Assembly (NCBI GenBank): GCA_034933145.1
Contig: JAYFOA010000023.1
Span: 1-28,739, forward strand
Source of the DNA: UBA4644 sp034933145
GTDB taxonomy: Bacteria > Bacillota > Clostridia > Oscillospirales > Butyricicoccaceae
Length of the DNA: 28,739 bases
Direction: 5' to 3'
The translations under genes were made by a program, and so were the position numbers. Under the pieces are notes generated by a model that saw nothing but the letters and a program-made list of their open reading frames with translations, was not told the DNA's origin and ran no database searches. Below are positions 7,382 through 14,802 of this stretch, one piece after another (the first letter of the stretch is position 1; each line of letters opens with the position of its first letter).

Positions 7382-8353
7382 TTATCCGAAGAAATACGAA
7401 ATGATACAAAGGGCGGCTGTCAGGCTGCAGGCAACGGTGACAATTTTCCATTCGCTCCACCCGCACAGTTCCAGATGGTGATGCAGCGGAGCCATTTTGA
7501 AAAACCGCTTGCCGTGGGTCGCCTTAAAATATGCGACCTGGATAATATCCGACAGTGTTTCAAAAATATACACCATTCCCACCGGCACCAGCATCAGCGG
7601 CATATCGGCGGCAAATGCCATGGCGCACACCGCACCCCCCAGAAACAAGGAACCGGTGTCGCCCATAAATACCTTTGCCGGATGTTTATTGAAAAGAAAA
7701 AAGCCCAGCAGCCCGCCGGCCAGCGCCGAAGAAAACCAGACGCCACCGCTGTGCTGCCGCAGAAACACGGCGGTAAAAAACAGCGTGATAATCAGGGTTA
7801 CAGCAGAGCAAAGGCCGTCGATGCCGTCGGTCAGATTCACGGCATTGTCAAATCCTACGATTATAAAAATGCAAAGCAACAGATACACAGTCCAAGGCAG
7901 ATTGATCCATACGCCCGCAAAAGGAATGTAGAGCTGCCCATCCAGATAGCCGAGCACCCGCATCACCGTCAGAAACAGTGCCGCCGCCGCGATCTGCAGA
8001 AGAATCTTCTGCCGTGCGGTGATTCCTTTATTCTGCCGGTGCCGAATTTTTGTCCAGTCATCCACAAAGCCTACCGCTCCAAAGATCAGTGAAAGGAACA
8101 GCATGACCGGCGTCCGCCAATCATGCGCGCCAAAAATCCTCGTCGCTGCGCACAATACGCCGAACGCACAAGCGAGGACGAAGATAACGCCGCCCATCGT
8201 CGGTGTGTTTTGCTTTCCGGCATGCCAGGTGGGACCGTCCTCCAGAATTTTCTGGCCGAATTTCAACTCCCGCAGCTTTCGGATGACCACCGGCGCCAGC
8301 AGCGCCGCCACCGCAAGCGCCGCCACAAATACAGCCAGTGTAAACGACTTCAT
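7382..8353 (-). CDS. mraY: Phospho-N-acetylmuramoyl-pentapeptide transferase (MraY)
   Basis: A 323-residue integral membrane enzyme that couples UDP-MurNAc-pentapeptide to undecaprenyl phosphate, making lipid I. Family motifs are PTMGG (51-55), the catalytic VGFVDDW with Asp98-Asp99, NLTDGIDGL (173-181), FMGDTGSLFLGG and the C-terminal cytoplasmic HHHLEL. About ten membrane helices are expected and hydrophobic segments fit. The frame extends 14 codons upstream, but GGAGG lies 8 bases before the ATG at 8353. In many bacteria murD or murF adjoin mraY; here it is flanked directly by murE and ftsW. A promoter-like sequence lies 45-73 bases upstream. Confidence 0.97.
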   Translation of the reverse strand: MKSFTLAVFVAALAVAALLAPVVIRKLRELKFGQKILEDGPTWHAGKQNTPTMGGVIFVLACAFGVLCAATRIFGAHDWRTPVMLFLSLIFGAVGFVDDWTKIRHRQNKGITARQKILLQIAAAALFLTVMRVLGYLDGQLYIPFAGVWINLPWTVYLLLCIFIIVGFDNAVNLTDGIDGLCSAVTLIITLFFTAVFLRQHSGGVWFSSALAGGLLGFFLFNKHPAKVFMGDTGSLFLGGAVCAMAFAADMPLMLVPVGMVYIFETLSDIIQVAYFKATHGKRFFKMAPLHHHLELCGWSEWKIVTVACSLTAALCIISYFFG

Positions 8354-8397
8354 GATTGTATCCTCCGACGTTAACTTCCTTATGCCAGGGTTCATTT

Positions 8398-8426
8398 ATT
8401 ATACCGCCGAAGTCGGCGGCCAGCAA
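8398..8426 (-). promoter_or_regulatory. Probable internal promoter before mraY with palindromic spacer
   Basis: On the minus strand: -35 TTGCTG at 8426-8421, 17-bp spacer, -10 TATAAT at 8403-8398. The spacer is almost entirely an inverted repeat, CCGCCG-ACTT-CGGCGG (8419-8404), which could be an operator site or merely a hairpin in read-through RNA. Transcription would start near 8391, about 38 bases before mraY. Confidence 0.6.
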
Positions 8427-8463
8427 GCCCCGGCCGGAAATAACGCAGCCGGAAGCCTGTATC

Positions 8464-9918
8464 TTAATCCTGCCGCTTTAACTCCGCAAGTGCCGCAGCG
8501 ACTTCTTCCCGCTCATCCAAATGCCGTTTTTCCCCGTTGACTTCCTGATAGGTCTCCTGCCCTTTCCCCAGCAAAACAACAACGTCATCTGTCTCGGCAT
8601 TCCGTATCGCCCAGCGAATGGCCCCTTTACGATCCTCGATCACCTGTACCTTTGCATGCGTACCATTAAGCCCGGGCAGGATATCGCGGATGATGTCACC
8701 CGGCACTTCATCCCGTGGATTGTCACTGGTGACGATGCAAAGATCGGCATTCTCCCCGCCGGCTTTACCCATCATCGGCCGCTTTCCCTTATCCCGATGA
8801 CCACCGGCGCCAAAAAGCGCAATCAGCCGTCCGCGGACGAAAGGACGAAGTGCTTTCAGAATATTTTCCATGCTGTCGGGCGAATGGGCATAGTCAATGA
8901 TTACGGTAAAGTCCGTACCGGTGGGCACTACCTCAGCCCGCCCCTTCACGCCCTCGGCGCTGCGCAGCGCCTTTGCAGCCGCCGGCAGCTCGAGTCCCAG
9001 AGCCAGGCAGCAGCCCAGAGCCGCCAACGCGTTATAGACCGAAAACATGCCGGGAATCGGGAGGCTTACCCGGGCAATATCGCCCATGGTCACCGCCTCG
9101 AAGCTAATCTGTCCCTCCCGGAGCATAAGATTTTTTGCCACCAGGTCTGCATCGTCCGCCTTTGCCGAAAACGTTAACATCGGACATTCAATCTTGCCCA
9201 GCAGCGTCTGCCCTGCCGGGTCATCATAGTTGATCACCGCTTTGTCACAGCGGGTGAAAAGGATGCTCTTTGCCTCCAGATATTCTTCCATTGTATGATG
9301 GAAGTCCAAGTGATCACGACTGAGGTTTGTAAAGGCGGCCGCAGTATAGTGCAGCCCGTATACGCGATCAAGCACCAGAGCGTGGGAGGATACCTCCATT
9401 ACTGCGTGGGTACAGCCCGCATCGCGCATTTCCGCCAGCAGATGATAGACCTCATAAGATTCAGGTGTTGTACGGTCGCCAGGCAGGGCACGGGTACCGA
9501 CCATATTTCCGTTGGTACCGATCAGCCCGCAGAGATACCCGGCGGTCTCTAAAACATGCTTGATCAAATGGGTGACGGTGGTTTTTCCTTTCGTCCCTGT
9601 AACACCCACCAGTTTGATTACCTGTTCGGGATGCCCGAACCAGTTGGCAGAGAGGATAGCCAATGCCCGGCGGCTATTATCTACCAGTACATACGGAACA
9701 TCCTCCACAGGTGCCTCTTCGCATACGATCAGCGCAGCTCCGGCGGCTACTGCCGCCGGGATATACCGATGACCGTCGGTGGCATATCCCCGAATGGCTA
9801 CAAAAGCACAGCCGGGTACGGCGTTCCGGGAATCATAGCACAGCGCATTCACTTCCTCCGGCAGCTGGCCGAAGACCCCCGCAGGCTGCAGGCCGAAAAA
9901 CAATTCGGATATCTTCAT
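8464..9918 (-). CDS. murE: UDP-MurNAc-tripeptide synthetase MurE (meso-DAP type)
   Basis: A 484-residue Mur ligase that adds the third stem-peptide amino acid to UDP-MurNAc-L-Ala-D-Glu using ATP. The P-loop GTKGKTT is at 108-114 and the Lys that is carbamylated in the family is in EYLEAKSILF (about 217). DNPR is at 399-402; this motif marks ligases for meso-diaminopimelate, whereas lysine-adding enzymes differ here, so the organism probably has DAP-type peptidoglycan. The frame extends nine codons upstream, but GAGGAGG sits 7 bases before the ATG at 9918. It lies 44 bases after the PBP stop and 110 bases before mraY. No murF follows it, which is unusual. Confidence 0.97.
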   Translation of the reverse strand: MKISELFFGLQPAGVFGQLPEEVNALCYDSRNAVPGCAFVAIRGYATDGHRYIPAAVAAGAALIVCEEAPVEDVPYVLVDNSRRALAILSANWFGHPEQVIKLVGVTGTKGKTTVTHLIKHVLETAGYLCGLIGTNGNMVGTRALPGDRTTPESYEVYHLLAEMRDAGCTHAVMEVSSHALVLDRVYGLHYTAAAFTNLSRDHLDFHHTMEEYLEAKSILFTRCDKAVINYDDPAGQTLLGKIECPMLTFSAKADDADLVAKNLMLREGQISFEAVTMGDIARVSLPIPGMFSVYNALAALGCCLALGLELPAAAKALRSAEGVKGRAEVVPTGTDFTVIIDYAHSPDSMENILKALRPFVRGRLIALFGAGGHRDKGKRPMMGKAGGENADLCIVTSDNPRDEVPGDIIRDILPGLNGTHAKVQVIEDRKGAIRWAIRNAETDDVVVLLGKGQETYQEVNGEKRHLDEREEVAAALAELKRQD

Positions 9919-9962
9919 TGCACTTCCTCCTCGGAAAACCCTCATGATACCTGATAATAAAA

Positions 9963-12206
9963 CTATTCGGAGCGCTGGGACAGATCGCTGACCTCTACTG
10001 TGACCACACCGCCGTAGGACAGCTCAGTCTCCGGATCAACGTCCTGCTTTGTCACGACGATGTTCCCTGTATCGCTGTATGCGGCGCCGCCCGAAACGCG
10101 GATATAAAGGCCGCGGCTTTGCAGCTGCGTTGTGGCTTCATCCAACGACAGGCCGGAAAGATCGGGCACAACTACCGTCTTTTGCGGTGCAGCGCCGCCC
10201 AGATACAAAACAGCTTTCGATTTTCCTGAAATCTGTGTGCCTGCCCTGGGCAGCTGATCTGTCACGGTGCTTCCTTCGCCCTCGGTACGCACCTGCAATC
10301 CGACGCCCTGAAGCTTGTTTTCCGCCTCGCTGTATGACAGACCGATCACATCGGGGACGGTAACGTCCTTTTCCTGCAGTTCATCTTCCGTATAGACCGG
10401 ATTGACATTCAGATACGGCATGGCCTCTTCCATAAACCGACGGATGACGGGTGCCACCGTGATACCGCCAGTAACCGGCGCGACCGTCGGTTCATCAAGG
10501 ACGATGAGTACCGCGATCTGCGGATTGTCCGCCGGGGCGAAAGCGATAAAAGAAGAGATTCGGTATTGTGCGCTGATGCCTTGTTTGGCGGCAGCCTGCT
10601 CCTTGGCGATGTTTTCCGTGGTGCCGGTCTTGCCTGCCACCCTGTAACCGGCAGTATAGGCATTTTTGCCGGTACCGACCTTGACAACGCCTTCCAGCAG
10701 CTGCGCCATGGTCTCGGAGGTCTGCTTTGAGATCACCTGCCGGACCTCGGTGCGATCAAAGCTTTGAATCAGATTCCCTTCGCTGTCTACAATCTCCTTG
10801 ACCACATGGGGCTGCAGTAGGGTACCGCCGTTGGCGACTGCGGACACGGCTGTGATCAGCTGCAGCGGCGTAATGGTGAAGTTCTGGCCAAAGCTGTAGA
10901 CCGCAAGGTCGATCTCCTGATTCAGGTTAAACAAGCCGACAGCTTCACCCGGCAGATCAATGCCAGTCTTTTCCCTCAGCCCAAAGGCGGAAACATACTT
11001 GGAAAATTTCTCTGCCCCCAGCCGCAGGCCGATCTGTACAAAAGCCGGGTTGCATGAGTTCTGGATCGCCTGCGATAGCGTCTGTGTCCCATGGGGATTG
11101 TAATAACGCCAGCAGGCGATGCTCCTCCCGCCCACCGTGATATGACCGGTACAGGTAAAGGTGCTGTCCAGATTTATGACACCTTCCTCCAGTGCGCTGG
11201 AGGCGGTAATGATCTTGAACGTAGAGCCCGGATAATAGGTGTAGGAAATGGTCTTATTATTCCATTGGGCATACAGCGCATCGGAGCGCGCTTTTTTTTG
11301 CGCATCGCTGTCCGTCATCGCGGCAATTTCAGCGGCTGCTTCCTGATCCGTCAAGGTAAACGGGGTATTGGGGTCGAAATCCGGATAGCAGGCCATCGCC
11401 AGAATGCCGCCCGTGTTAACATCCATAACGATGCCCATGGTACCCACCTGGACGTTATTATCCTTATAGGCAACCTCAAGGTTTTTCTCCAAATAGTGCT
11501 GAAGCACCTCATCGATCGTGAGAATCAGGCTGTGGCCTTCCTCCGGCTCATAGTACATCTCGTATTCAAAGGGCATCTCCTCGCCCTTAGCATTGGTCGC
11601 GGTAACGATCCGTCCCGGCGTGCCGGCCAGTTCATCCTCATATTGGATTTCCAGCCCGCCCAAACCCTGTTCGTCTGAGCCAACAAAGCCCAGCACGTTG
11701 GAGAGGAAATTGCCATAGGGATAATAACGTGTGGAGTCTGCGGACAGAAAAACAGAATCCAGCTTATTTTCCTTGACAAATGCTCGAATCTGATCGGCAA
11801 CATCTTTCTCCACGCCGCGTTTGATAACGGCATAGCTGGCACGCTTCTGCACCTTAGCCAGCACATCGTCATAATCAAGGCCGAGGATCTCACTAAGCTT
11901 CTGCGCAATCAGAAGGCCCTGCTCATCGCTGTCAATTTTGACGGCCTCCAGCGTCACCATCTCTGTATCTGCGGATATGGCCAGCGGCTTTCCATTGCAG
12001 TCATAGATGGTTCCCCGGGTCGGGTAGATCACCTTGTCCCGGGTCTGAAGGGATGCCGCCTGCGCCTCATAAAATTCATGGTCAAACACCTGAAGCTGAA
12101 ACAGCCGGACTGCCACAGCCGCAAAGGCAAGGATGCCAAAACAAACTGCCAGCACCCAGACCCGCCGCCGCGTCTTACTCTCCGCTTTTCGCTGAAACTG
12201 TGCCAT
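9963..12206 (-). CDS. ftsI: Class B penicillin-binding protein with two PASTA domains (FtsI/PBP2B type)
   Basis: A 747-residue transpeptidase that cross-links septal peptidoglycan with FtsW. One membrane anchor lies at about 16-38, followed by the PBP dimerisation/pedestal domain (TRGTIYDCNGKPLA). The transpeptidase domain has the active-site SxxK as STFK at 328-331, SxN as SCN at 384-386 and KTG at 526-528, all intact. Two PASTA domains follow at about 610-670 (VPDVIGLSYSEAENKLQ) and 675-742 (VPDLSGLSLDEATTQLQ). Two PASTA repeats resemble Bacillus PBP2B more than sporulation SpoVD, which normally has one; the dcw position alone cannot separate the two. AAGGAG lies 5 bases before the ATG. The ftsL-pbp gap carries a hairpin. 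Confidence 0.95.
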   Translation of the reverse strand: MAQFQRKAESKTRRRVWVLAVCFGILAFAAVAVRLFQLQVFDHEFYEAQAASLQTRDKVIYPTRGTIYDCNGKPLAISADTEMVTLEAVKIDSDEQGLLIAQKLSEILGLDYDDVLAKVQKRASYAVIKRGVEKDVADQIRAFVKENKLDSVFLSADSTRYYPYGNFLSNVLGFVGSDEQGLGGLEIQYEDELAGTPGRIVTATNAKGEEMPFEYEMYYEPEEGHSLILTIDEVLQHYLEKNLEVAYKDNNVQVGTMGIVMDVNTGGILAMACYPDFDPNTPFTLTDQEAAAEIAAMTDSDAQKKARSDALYAQWNNKTISYTYYPGSTFKIITASSALEEGVINLDSTFTCTGHITVGGRSIACWRYYNPHGTQTLSQAIQNSCNPAFVQIGLRLGAEKFSKYVSAFGLREKTGIDLPGEAVGLFNLNQEIDLAVYSFGQNFTITPLQLITAVSAVANGGTLLQPHVVKEIVDSEGNLIQSFDRTEVRQVISKQTSETMAQLLEGVVKVGTGKNAYTAGYRVAGKTGTTENIAKEQAAAKQGISAQYRISSFIAFAPADNPQIAVLIVLDEPTVAPVTGGITVAPVIRRFMEEAMPYLNVNPVYTEDELQEKDVTVPDVIGLSYSEAENKLQGVGLQVRTEGEGSTVTDQLPRAGTQISGKSKAVLYLGGAAPQKTVVVPDLSGLSLDEATTQLQSRGLYIRVSGGAAYSDTGNIVVTKQDVDPETELSYGGVVTVEVSDLSQRSE

Positions 12207-12223
12207 GTGCGCTCCTTAGCAGA

Positions 12224-12260
12224 AAGGAGTAAGGAATTCCCGGGGTATTCCTCACTCCTT
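12224..12260 (-). other. Imperfect hairpin in the ftsL-pbp gap
   Basis: The 87 bases between ftsL and the PBP gene contain AAGGAGT (12224-12230) pairing with ACTCCTT (12254-12260) and an inner AGGAAT (12232-12237) pairing with ATTCCT (12247-12252), separated by one mismatch. No strong T-run follows on the minus strand. It may shape or cleave the mRNA rather than end it. Each arm also resembles a ribosome-binding or anti-ribosome-binding sequence. Confidence 0.5.
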
Positions 12261-12293
12261 GATTTCTTCTATCATCTATACTTTATTGCCCAT

Positions 12294-12779
12294 TCAATTC
12301 AGATATTCCAGTACGGCGCTGAAGCTTCGTACAATATCTTTCCAGAACTGGGCGCCGCGGCTCTCGGACGCCTTGGCAACGATCATTTGGTCGTCCTGTC
12401 GCAGATCCACATAAACGATCTGACTCTTGTCCAGCTTGACCATGCCAAGCACATTTTTAGCATAATCCTCCACATATGCAAGGTTATAAATCTGCTCTTT
12501 CTTGGCACTGAGAGCATTTTCTTCACTCTGCAGATCGGCAATCTGCGTCCGCAGCTTATCATTCTGATTCGTCAGCTGCGCCAGCTGCATGTAGCTGAAC
12601 ACAACGGCCAGCAAAACGGTAAAAACGCACGTCATCACCACAAAATATTTTCCGTACGGAACCGCGCGATGGTGGGATTTTTTCTCCGGAAGAGCCCGGA
12701 TCTCTGGCGCCGTCTCCTGCTGGGAGACCGAAAACCGTTCATAGGCAACGGCACTGGTATGATTATAATTGCTGGCCAT
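12294..12779 (-). CDS. ftsL: Cell division protein FtsL (divergent)
   Basis: A 161-residue bitopic protein. A cytoplasmic N-terminus of about 44 residues is followed by one membrane helix at about 45-64 (FVVMTCVFTVLLAVVFSY), a coiled coil at about 65-100 (QLTNQNDKLRTQIADLQSEENAL) and an amphipathic tail. Sequence alone is weakly diagnostic, as usual for FtsL, but topology plus position between rsmH and the class B PBP gene make FtsL the best call. It should pair with DivIC and FtsQ in the divisome. It is longer than typical FtsL (about 100-120 residues) at both ends. The start is the ATG at 12779, 7 bases after AAGGAG; the frame extends upstream without a better site. Confidence 0.82.
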   Translation of the reverse strand: MASNYNHTSAVAYERFSVSQQETAPEIRALPEKKSHHRAVPYGKYFVVMTCVFTVLLAVVFSYMQLAQLTNQNDKLRTQIADLQSEENALSAKKEQIYNLAYVEDYAKNVLGMVKLDKSQIVYVDLRQDDQMIVAKASESRGAQFWKDIVRSFSAVLEYLN

Positions 12780-12810
12780 CGTAGGTCTCCTTTCTGATAG
12801 TACCTTCACT

Positions 12811-13743
12811 TTAAATTTTTTCCGCAACCCGCAGACGCGCGCTTCGGGCCCGGGGATTCTGTTCCTGCTCTTCCGGCGTAGGGATCGTTCCGCCTTTATT
12901 TACCAGCCGAACACGGGGTTTTTTACCGCAGACGCAGATCGGGAATTCCGGTGGGCAGGTACATCCGCGAGCCGCTTCTGCAAACAAAGTCTTTACGATG
13001 CGATCCTCAAGCGAATGAAAACTGATAACCGCCACACGCCCGCCGGGGGCGCAAAGGTCAATAGCTTCGGCCACCGCCTGCTCCACCGCTTTCAGTTCAC
13101 CATTCACGGCAATACGAATGGCCTGAAAGGTACGTTTTGCCGGGTGCTGCTTTTCCCGCAGCGCGGGGGCGGGCATGGATCCGCGGATCACATCTGCCAG
13201 CTCCCGTGTTGTCCGGATTGGCTCCTGCGCCCTTTTGCGGATGATCCCGGTGGCGATCCTCCGGGCAAATCGTTCTTCTCCGTAAAGGGAGATGATCCGT
13301 GCGAGTTCTGCTTCCGCGCTTTCGTTAACTAGCTCATAGGCGGAAAAGCTCTGTTCCCGATCCATCCGCATGTCCAGCGGTGCGTCCTGCATATAAGAAA
13401 ATCCACGTTCGGGGTTATCTAGTTGGTAGGAACTTACCCCAAGATCGAACAGGACGCCATTAATTGCGGGGATCTCCAGATCCTGCAGAACGGTCCTAAG
13501 GTCTTCAAAATTACTTTTGACAAAGGTGATGCGATCCTGAAATGGAATAAGTCGGCGACCAGCCGCAGCCAGAGCCTCCGCGTCGCGATCAATGCAGATC
13601 AGCCGTCCGGTGTCAATACGTTCCGCTATAAGCGATGAATGACCGCCGCCGCCGGTAGTCGCGTCTACATAGACGCCGTCCGGCCGAATGTTCAGCCCTT
13701 CGATACACGCCTGTGCCAGAACAGATACATGGGAAAATTCCAT
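12811..13743 (-). CDS. rsmH: 16S rRNA (cytosine(1402)-N(4))-methyltransferase RsmH
   Basis: A 310-residue SAM-dependent methyltransferase that modifies C1402 of 16S rRNA, formerly called MraW. The SAM-binding motif is DATTGGGGHSSLIAERI near the N-terminus. Other family features are GVLFDLGVSSYQLDNPERGFSY, PLDMRMD, and the C-terminal ISFHSLEDRIVK with NPRARSARLRVAEK. Its ATG begins one base after the mraZ stop codon, so the two are translationally coupled, the normal arrangement at the head of dcw clusters. Confidence 0.97.
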   Translation of the reverse strand: MEFSHVSVLAQACIEGLNIRPDGVYVDATTGGGGHSSLIAERIDTGRLICIDRDAEALAAAGRRLIPFQDRITFVKSNFEDLRTVLQDLEIPAINGVLFDLGVSSYQLDNPERGFSYMQDAPLDMRMDREQSFSAYELVNESAEAELARIISLYGEERFARRIATGIIRKRAQEPIRTTRELADVIRGSMPAPALREKQHPAKRTFQAIRIAVNGELKAVEQAVAEAIDLCAPGGRVAVISFHSLEDRIVKTLFAEAARGCTCPPEFPICVCGKKPRVRLVNKGGTIPTPEEQEQNPRARSARLRVAEKI

Positions 13744-13744
13744 C

Positions 13745-14155
13745 TTACATCCCCATCTCGTCCATCAGAGAGGCAACCTCATCCCGATCGATCTGCCGGT
13801 TATGCTCCTGCCATGCGGTGCTATCCCAGATCTCCACCCGACGCTGCACGCCTGCAAAAACTACATCTTTCTTCAGTCCGGCAAACTGGCGGAGTGTCTG
13901 AGGGATGAGCACGCGGCCCTGCCCGTCCGGCTCACATTCGAAATTGGCGGAATAGAATTGCTGAATTTTCCGAGCCTTTGCGGGAAGTGCGGCCAGCTTT
14001 AGTTCAAAGGCGGCCCAATCTTCTGCGGAATAGACCCAAAGACAAGGATCGAGGCCCTTGAAAATAACGAATTTCTCTCCCAATTCCTCCCGCAGCTTCG
14101 GCGGGAAGCTCAGGCGCCCCTTGGCATCGATCGTATACTGATATTCGCCGCGCAC
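13745..14155 (-). CDS. mraZ: Transcriptional regulator MraZ
   Basis: A 136-residue AbrB-like DNA-binding protein that in studied bacteria forms ring oligomers and represses its own dcw operon. It has two SpoVT/AbrB-type half repeats, the first starting RGEYQYTIDAKGRLSFPPKLRE and the second near FECEPDGQGRVLIPQTLRQFAGL, each with the DxKGR/DxQGR signature. The start is a GTG at 14155 with GGGAGG/GAGGAAG just upstream. It is the first gene of the dcw operon. Three direct repeats matching known MraZ boxes lie between its promoter and start codon, so autoregulation is likely. Confidence 0.96.
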   Translation of the reverse strand: MRGEYQYTIDAKGRLSFPPKLREELGEKFVIFKGLDPCLWVYSAEDWAAFELKLAALPAKARKIQQFYSANFECEPDGQGRVLIPQTLRQFAGLKKDVVFAGVQRRVEIWDSTAWQEHNRQIDRDEVASLMDEMGM

Positions 14156-14179
14156 GCTTCCTCGCCTCCCCCGATTTAC

Positions 14180-14229
14180 CCACTTCTTTGGTCTATCAGC
14201 TCACTATTCCCCACGTTTTACCACTTTTG
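14180..14229 (-). promoter_or_regulatory. MraZ box array (operator of the dcw operon)
   Basis: On the minus strand three direct repeats with exact 10-bp period share a GTG core: AAAAGTGGTA, AAACGTGGGG, AATAGTGAGC (cores at 14224-14222, 14214-14212, 14204-14202). A further AAGTGGG lies about two turns downstream at 14186-14180. GTGG-type repeats at one helical turn are the known MraZ operator pattern. They lie just downstream of the -10, overlapping the expected start of transcription, a position suited to repression. Confidence 0.75.
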
Positions 14230-14236
14230 TGCTTTT

Positions 14237-14265
14237 ATTATAGACACGGATGAAAGAAAAATCAA
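14237..14265 (-). promoter_or_regulatory. Promoter of the mraZ/dcw operon
   Basis: On the minus strand: -35 TTGATT at 14265-14260, 17-bp spacer, -10 TATAAT at 14242-14237. Start of transcription is expected near 14230, giving a leader of about 75 bases before the mraZ GTG. Confidence 0.8.
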
Positions 14266-14273
14266 TAGATTTT

Positions 14274-14326
14274 CCGGATTTTTTTAAAGCAAAATCCGGG
14301 TTTTTTCTGCAAAAACCCGGATTTTT
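14274..14326 (+). terminator. Two overlapping terminator-like hairpins upstream of the DUF1540 gene
   Basis: CCGGATTTT (14274-14282) can pair with AAAATCCGG (14291-14299), followed by GTTTTTT. The same segment 14291-14305 also forms a perfect 15-bp stem with 14311-14325, with 5-base loop TCTGC, followed on the plus strand by more T. The two folds are mutually exclusive. On the minus strand the larger stem is followed by TTTTGC, so it may act both ways and insulate the dcw promoter from the accessory genes. Confidence 0.6.
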
Positions 14327-14418
14327 CAGAATATAAAACAAATGTTCGATAAATTAATGCATACCGACAAATTTTGCGGATATCCTATGTAAGACTTTGA
14401 AATCGAAAGGAGTCTATT

Positions 14419-14742
14419 ATGAACAATCTGTCTTGCAGCGTCCAGAACTGTGTCAACAACAAAAATAATCTCTGTCTCCGCTCTTCCATCAAGGTGGATG
14501 GCTGCAGCGCCACCAACGAAAGCGAAACCTGCTGCGCAAGCTACGGAAACCGTGGCCAATCTTACGAAAACGCCGTCAGCACAAATATGGATCCGGTACC
14601 GGAAACCGATATTACCTGCGACGTCAAAAACTGCTCCTATAATGATGGGAACAACCGCTGCACCGCCTCCTCCGTCAGCGTTAACGGCCTCAGCGCCACA
14701 AGCAGCCGTGAAACTGAATGCAGCACTTTCCAGACAAAATAA
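14419..14742 (+). CDS. Cysteine-rich protein with two DUF1540 repeats
   Basis: A 107-residue soluble protein made of two copies of a roughly 40-residue module. Module 1 has Cys6, Cys11, Cys19, Cys38 (plus Cys29 and Cys39). Module 2 has Cys67, Cys72, Cys81, Cys101. Each follows C-x4-C-x7/8-C then a later C, with the shared stretch SVxVNGxSAT / SIKVDGCSAT. This spacing matches DUF1540, common in Clostridia and of unknown function; metal binding through the four cysteines is plausible but unproven. No signal peptide or membrane segment is seen. AAAGGAG lies 7 bases before the ATG. It is monocistronic, opposite in strand to its neighbours, between the tandem hairpins at 14274-14326 and a bidirectional terminator. 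No clear sigma-A promoter is visible, so a sporulation or stress sigma factor is possible. Confidence 0.85.
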   Translation: MNNLSCSVQNCVNNKNNLCLRSSIKVDGCSATNESETCCASYGNRGQSYENAVSTNMDPVPETDITCDVKNCSYNDGNNRCTASSVSVNGLSATSSRETECSTFQTK

Positions 14743-14753
14743 CTTTTGCGCAG

Positions 14754-14790
14754 AAAACCCGGGAGTAAAATGCTCCCGGGTTTTCTTTTT
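14754..14790. terminator. Bidirectional terminator between DUF1540 gene and GNAT gene
   Basis: A perfect 12-bp stem AAAACCCGGGAG (14754-14765) / CTCCCGGGTTTT (14773-14784) with a 7-base loop, followed on the plus strand by TTTTCTTTTT and on the minus strand by TTTTCTG. It serves the converging DUF1540 gene (plus) and GNAT gene (minus). Confidence 0.9.
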
Positions 14791-14802
14791 TAATCCAGCA
14801 AC

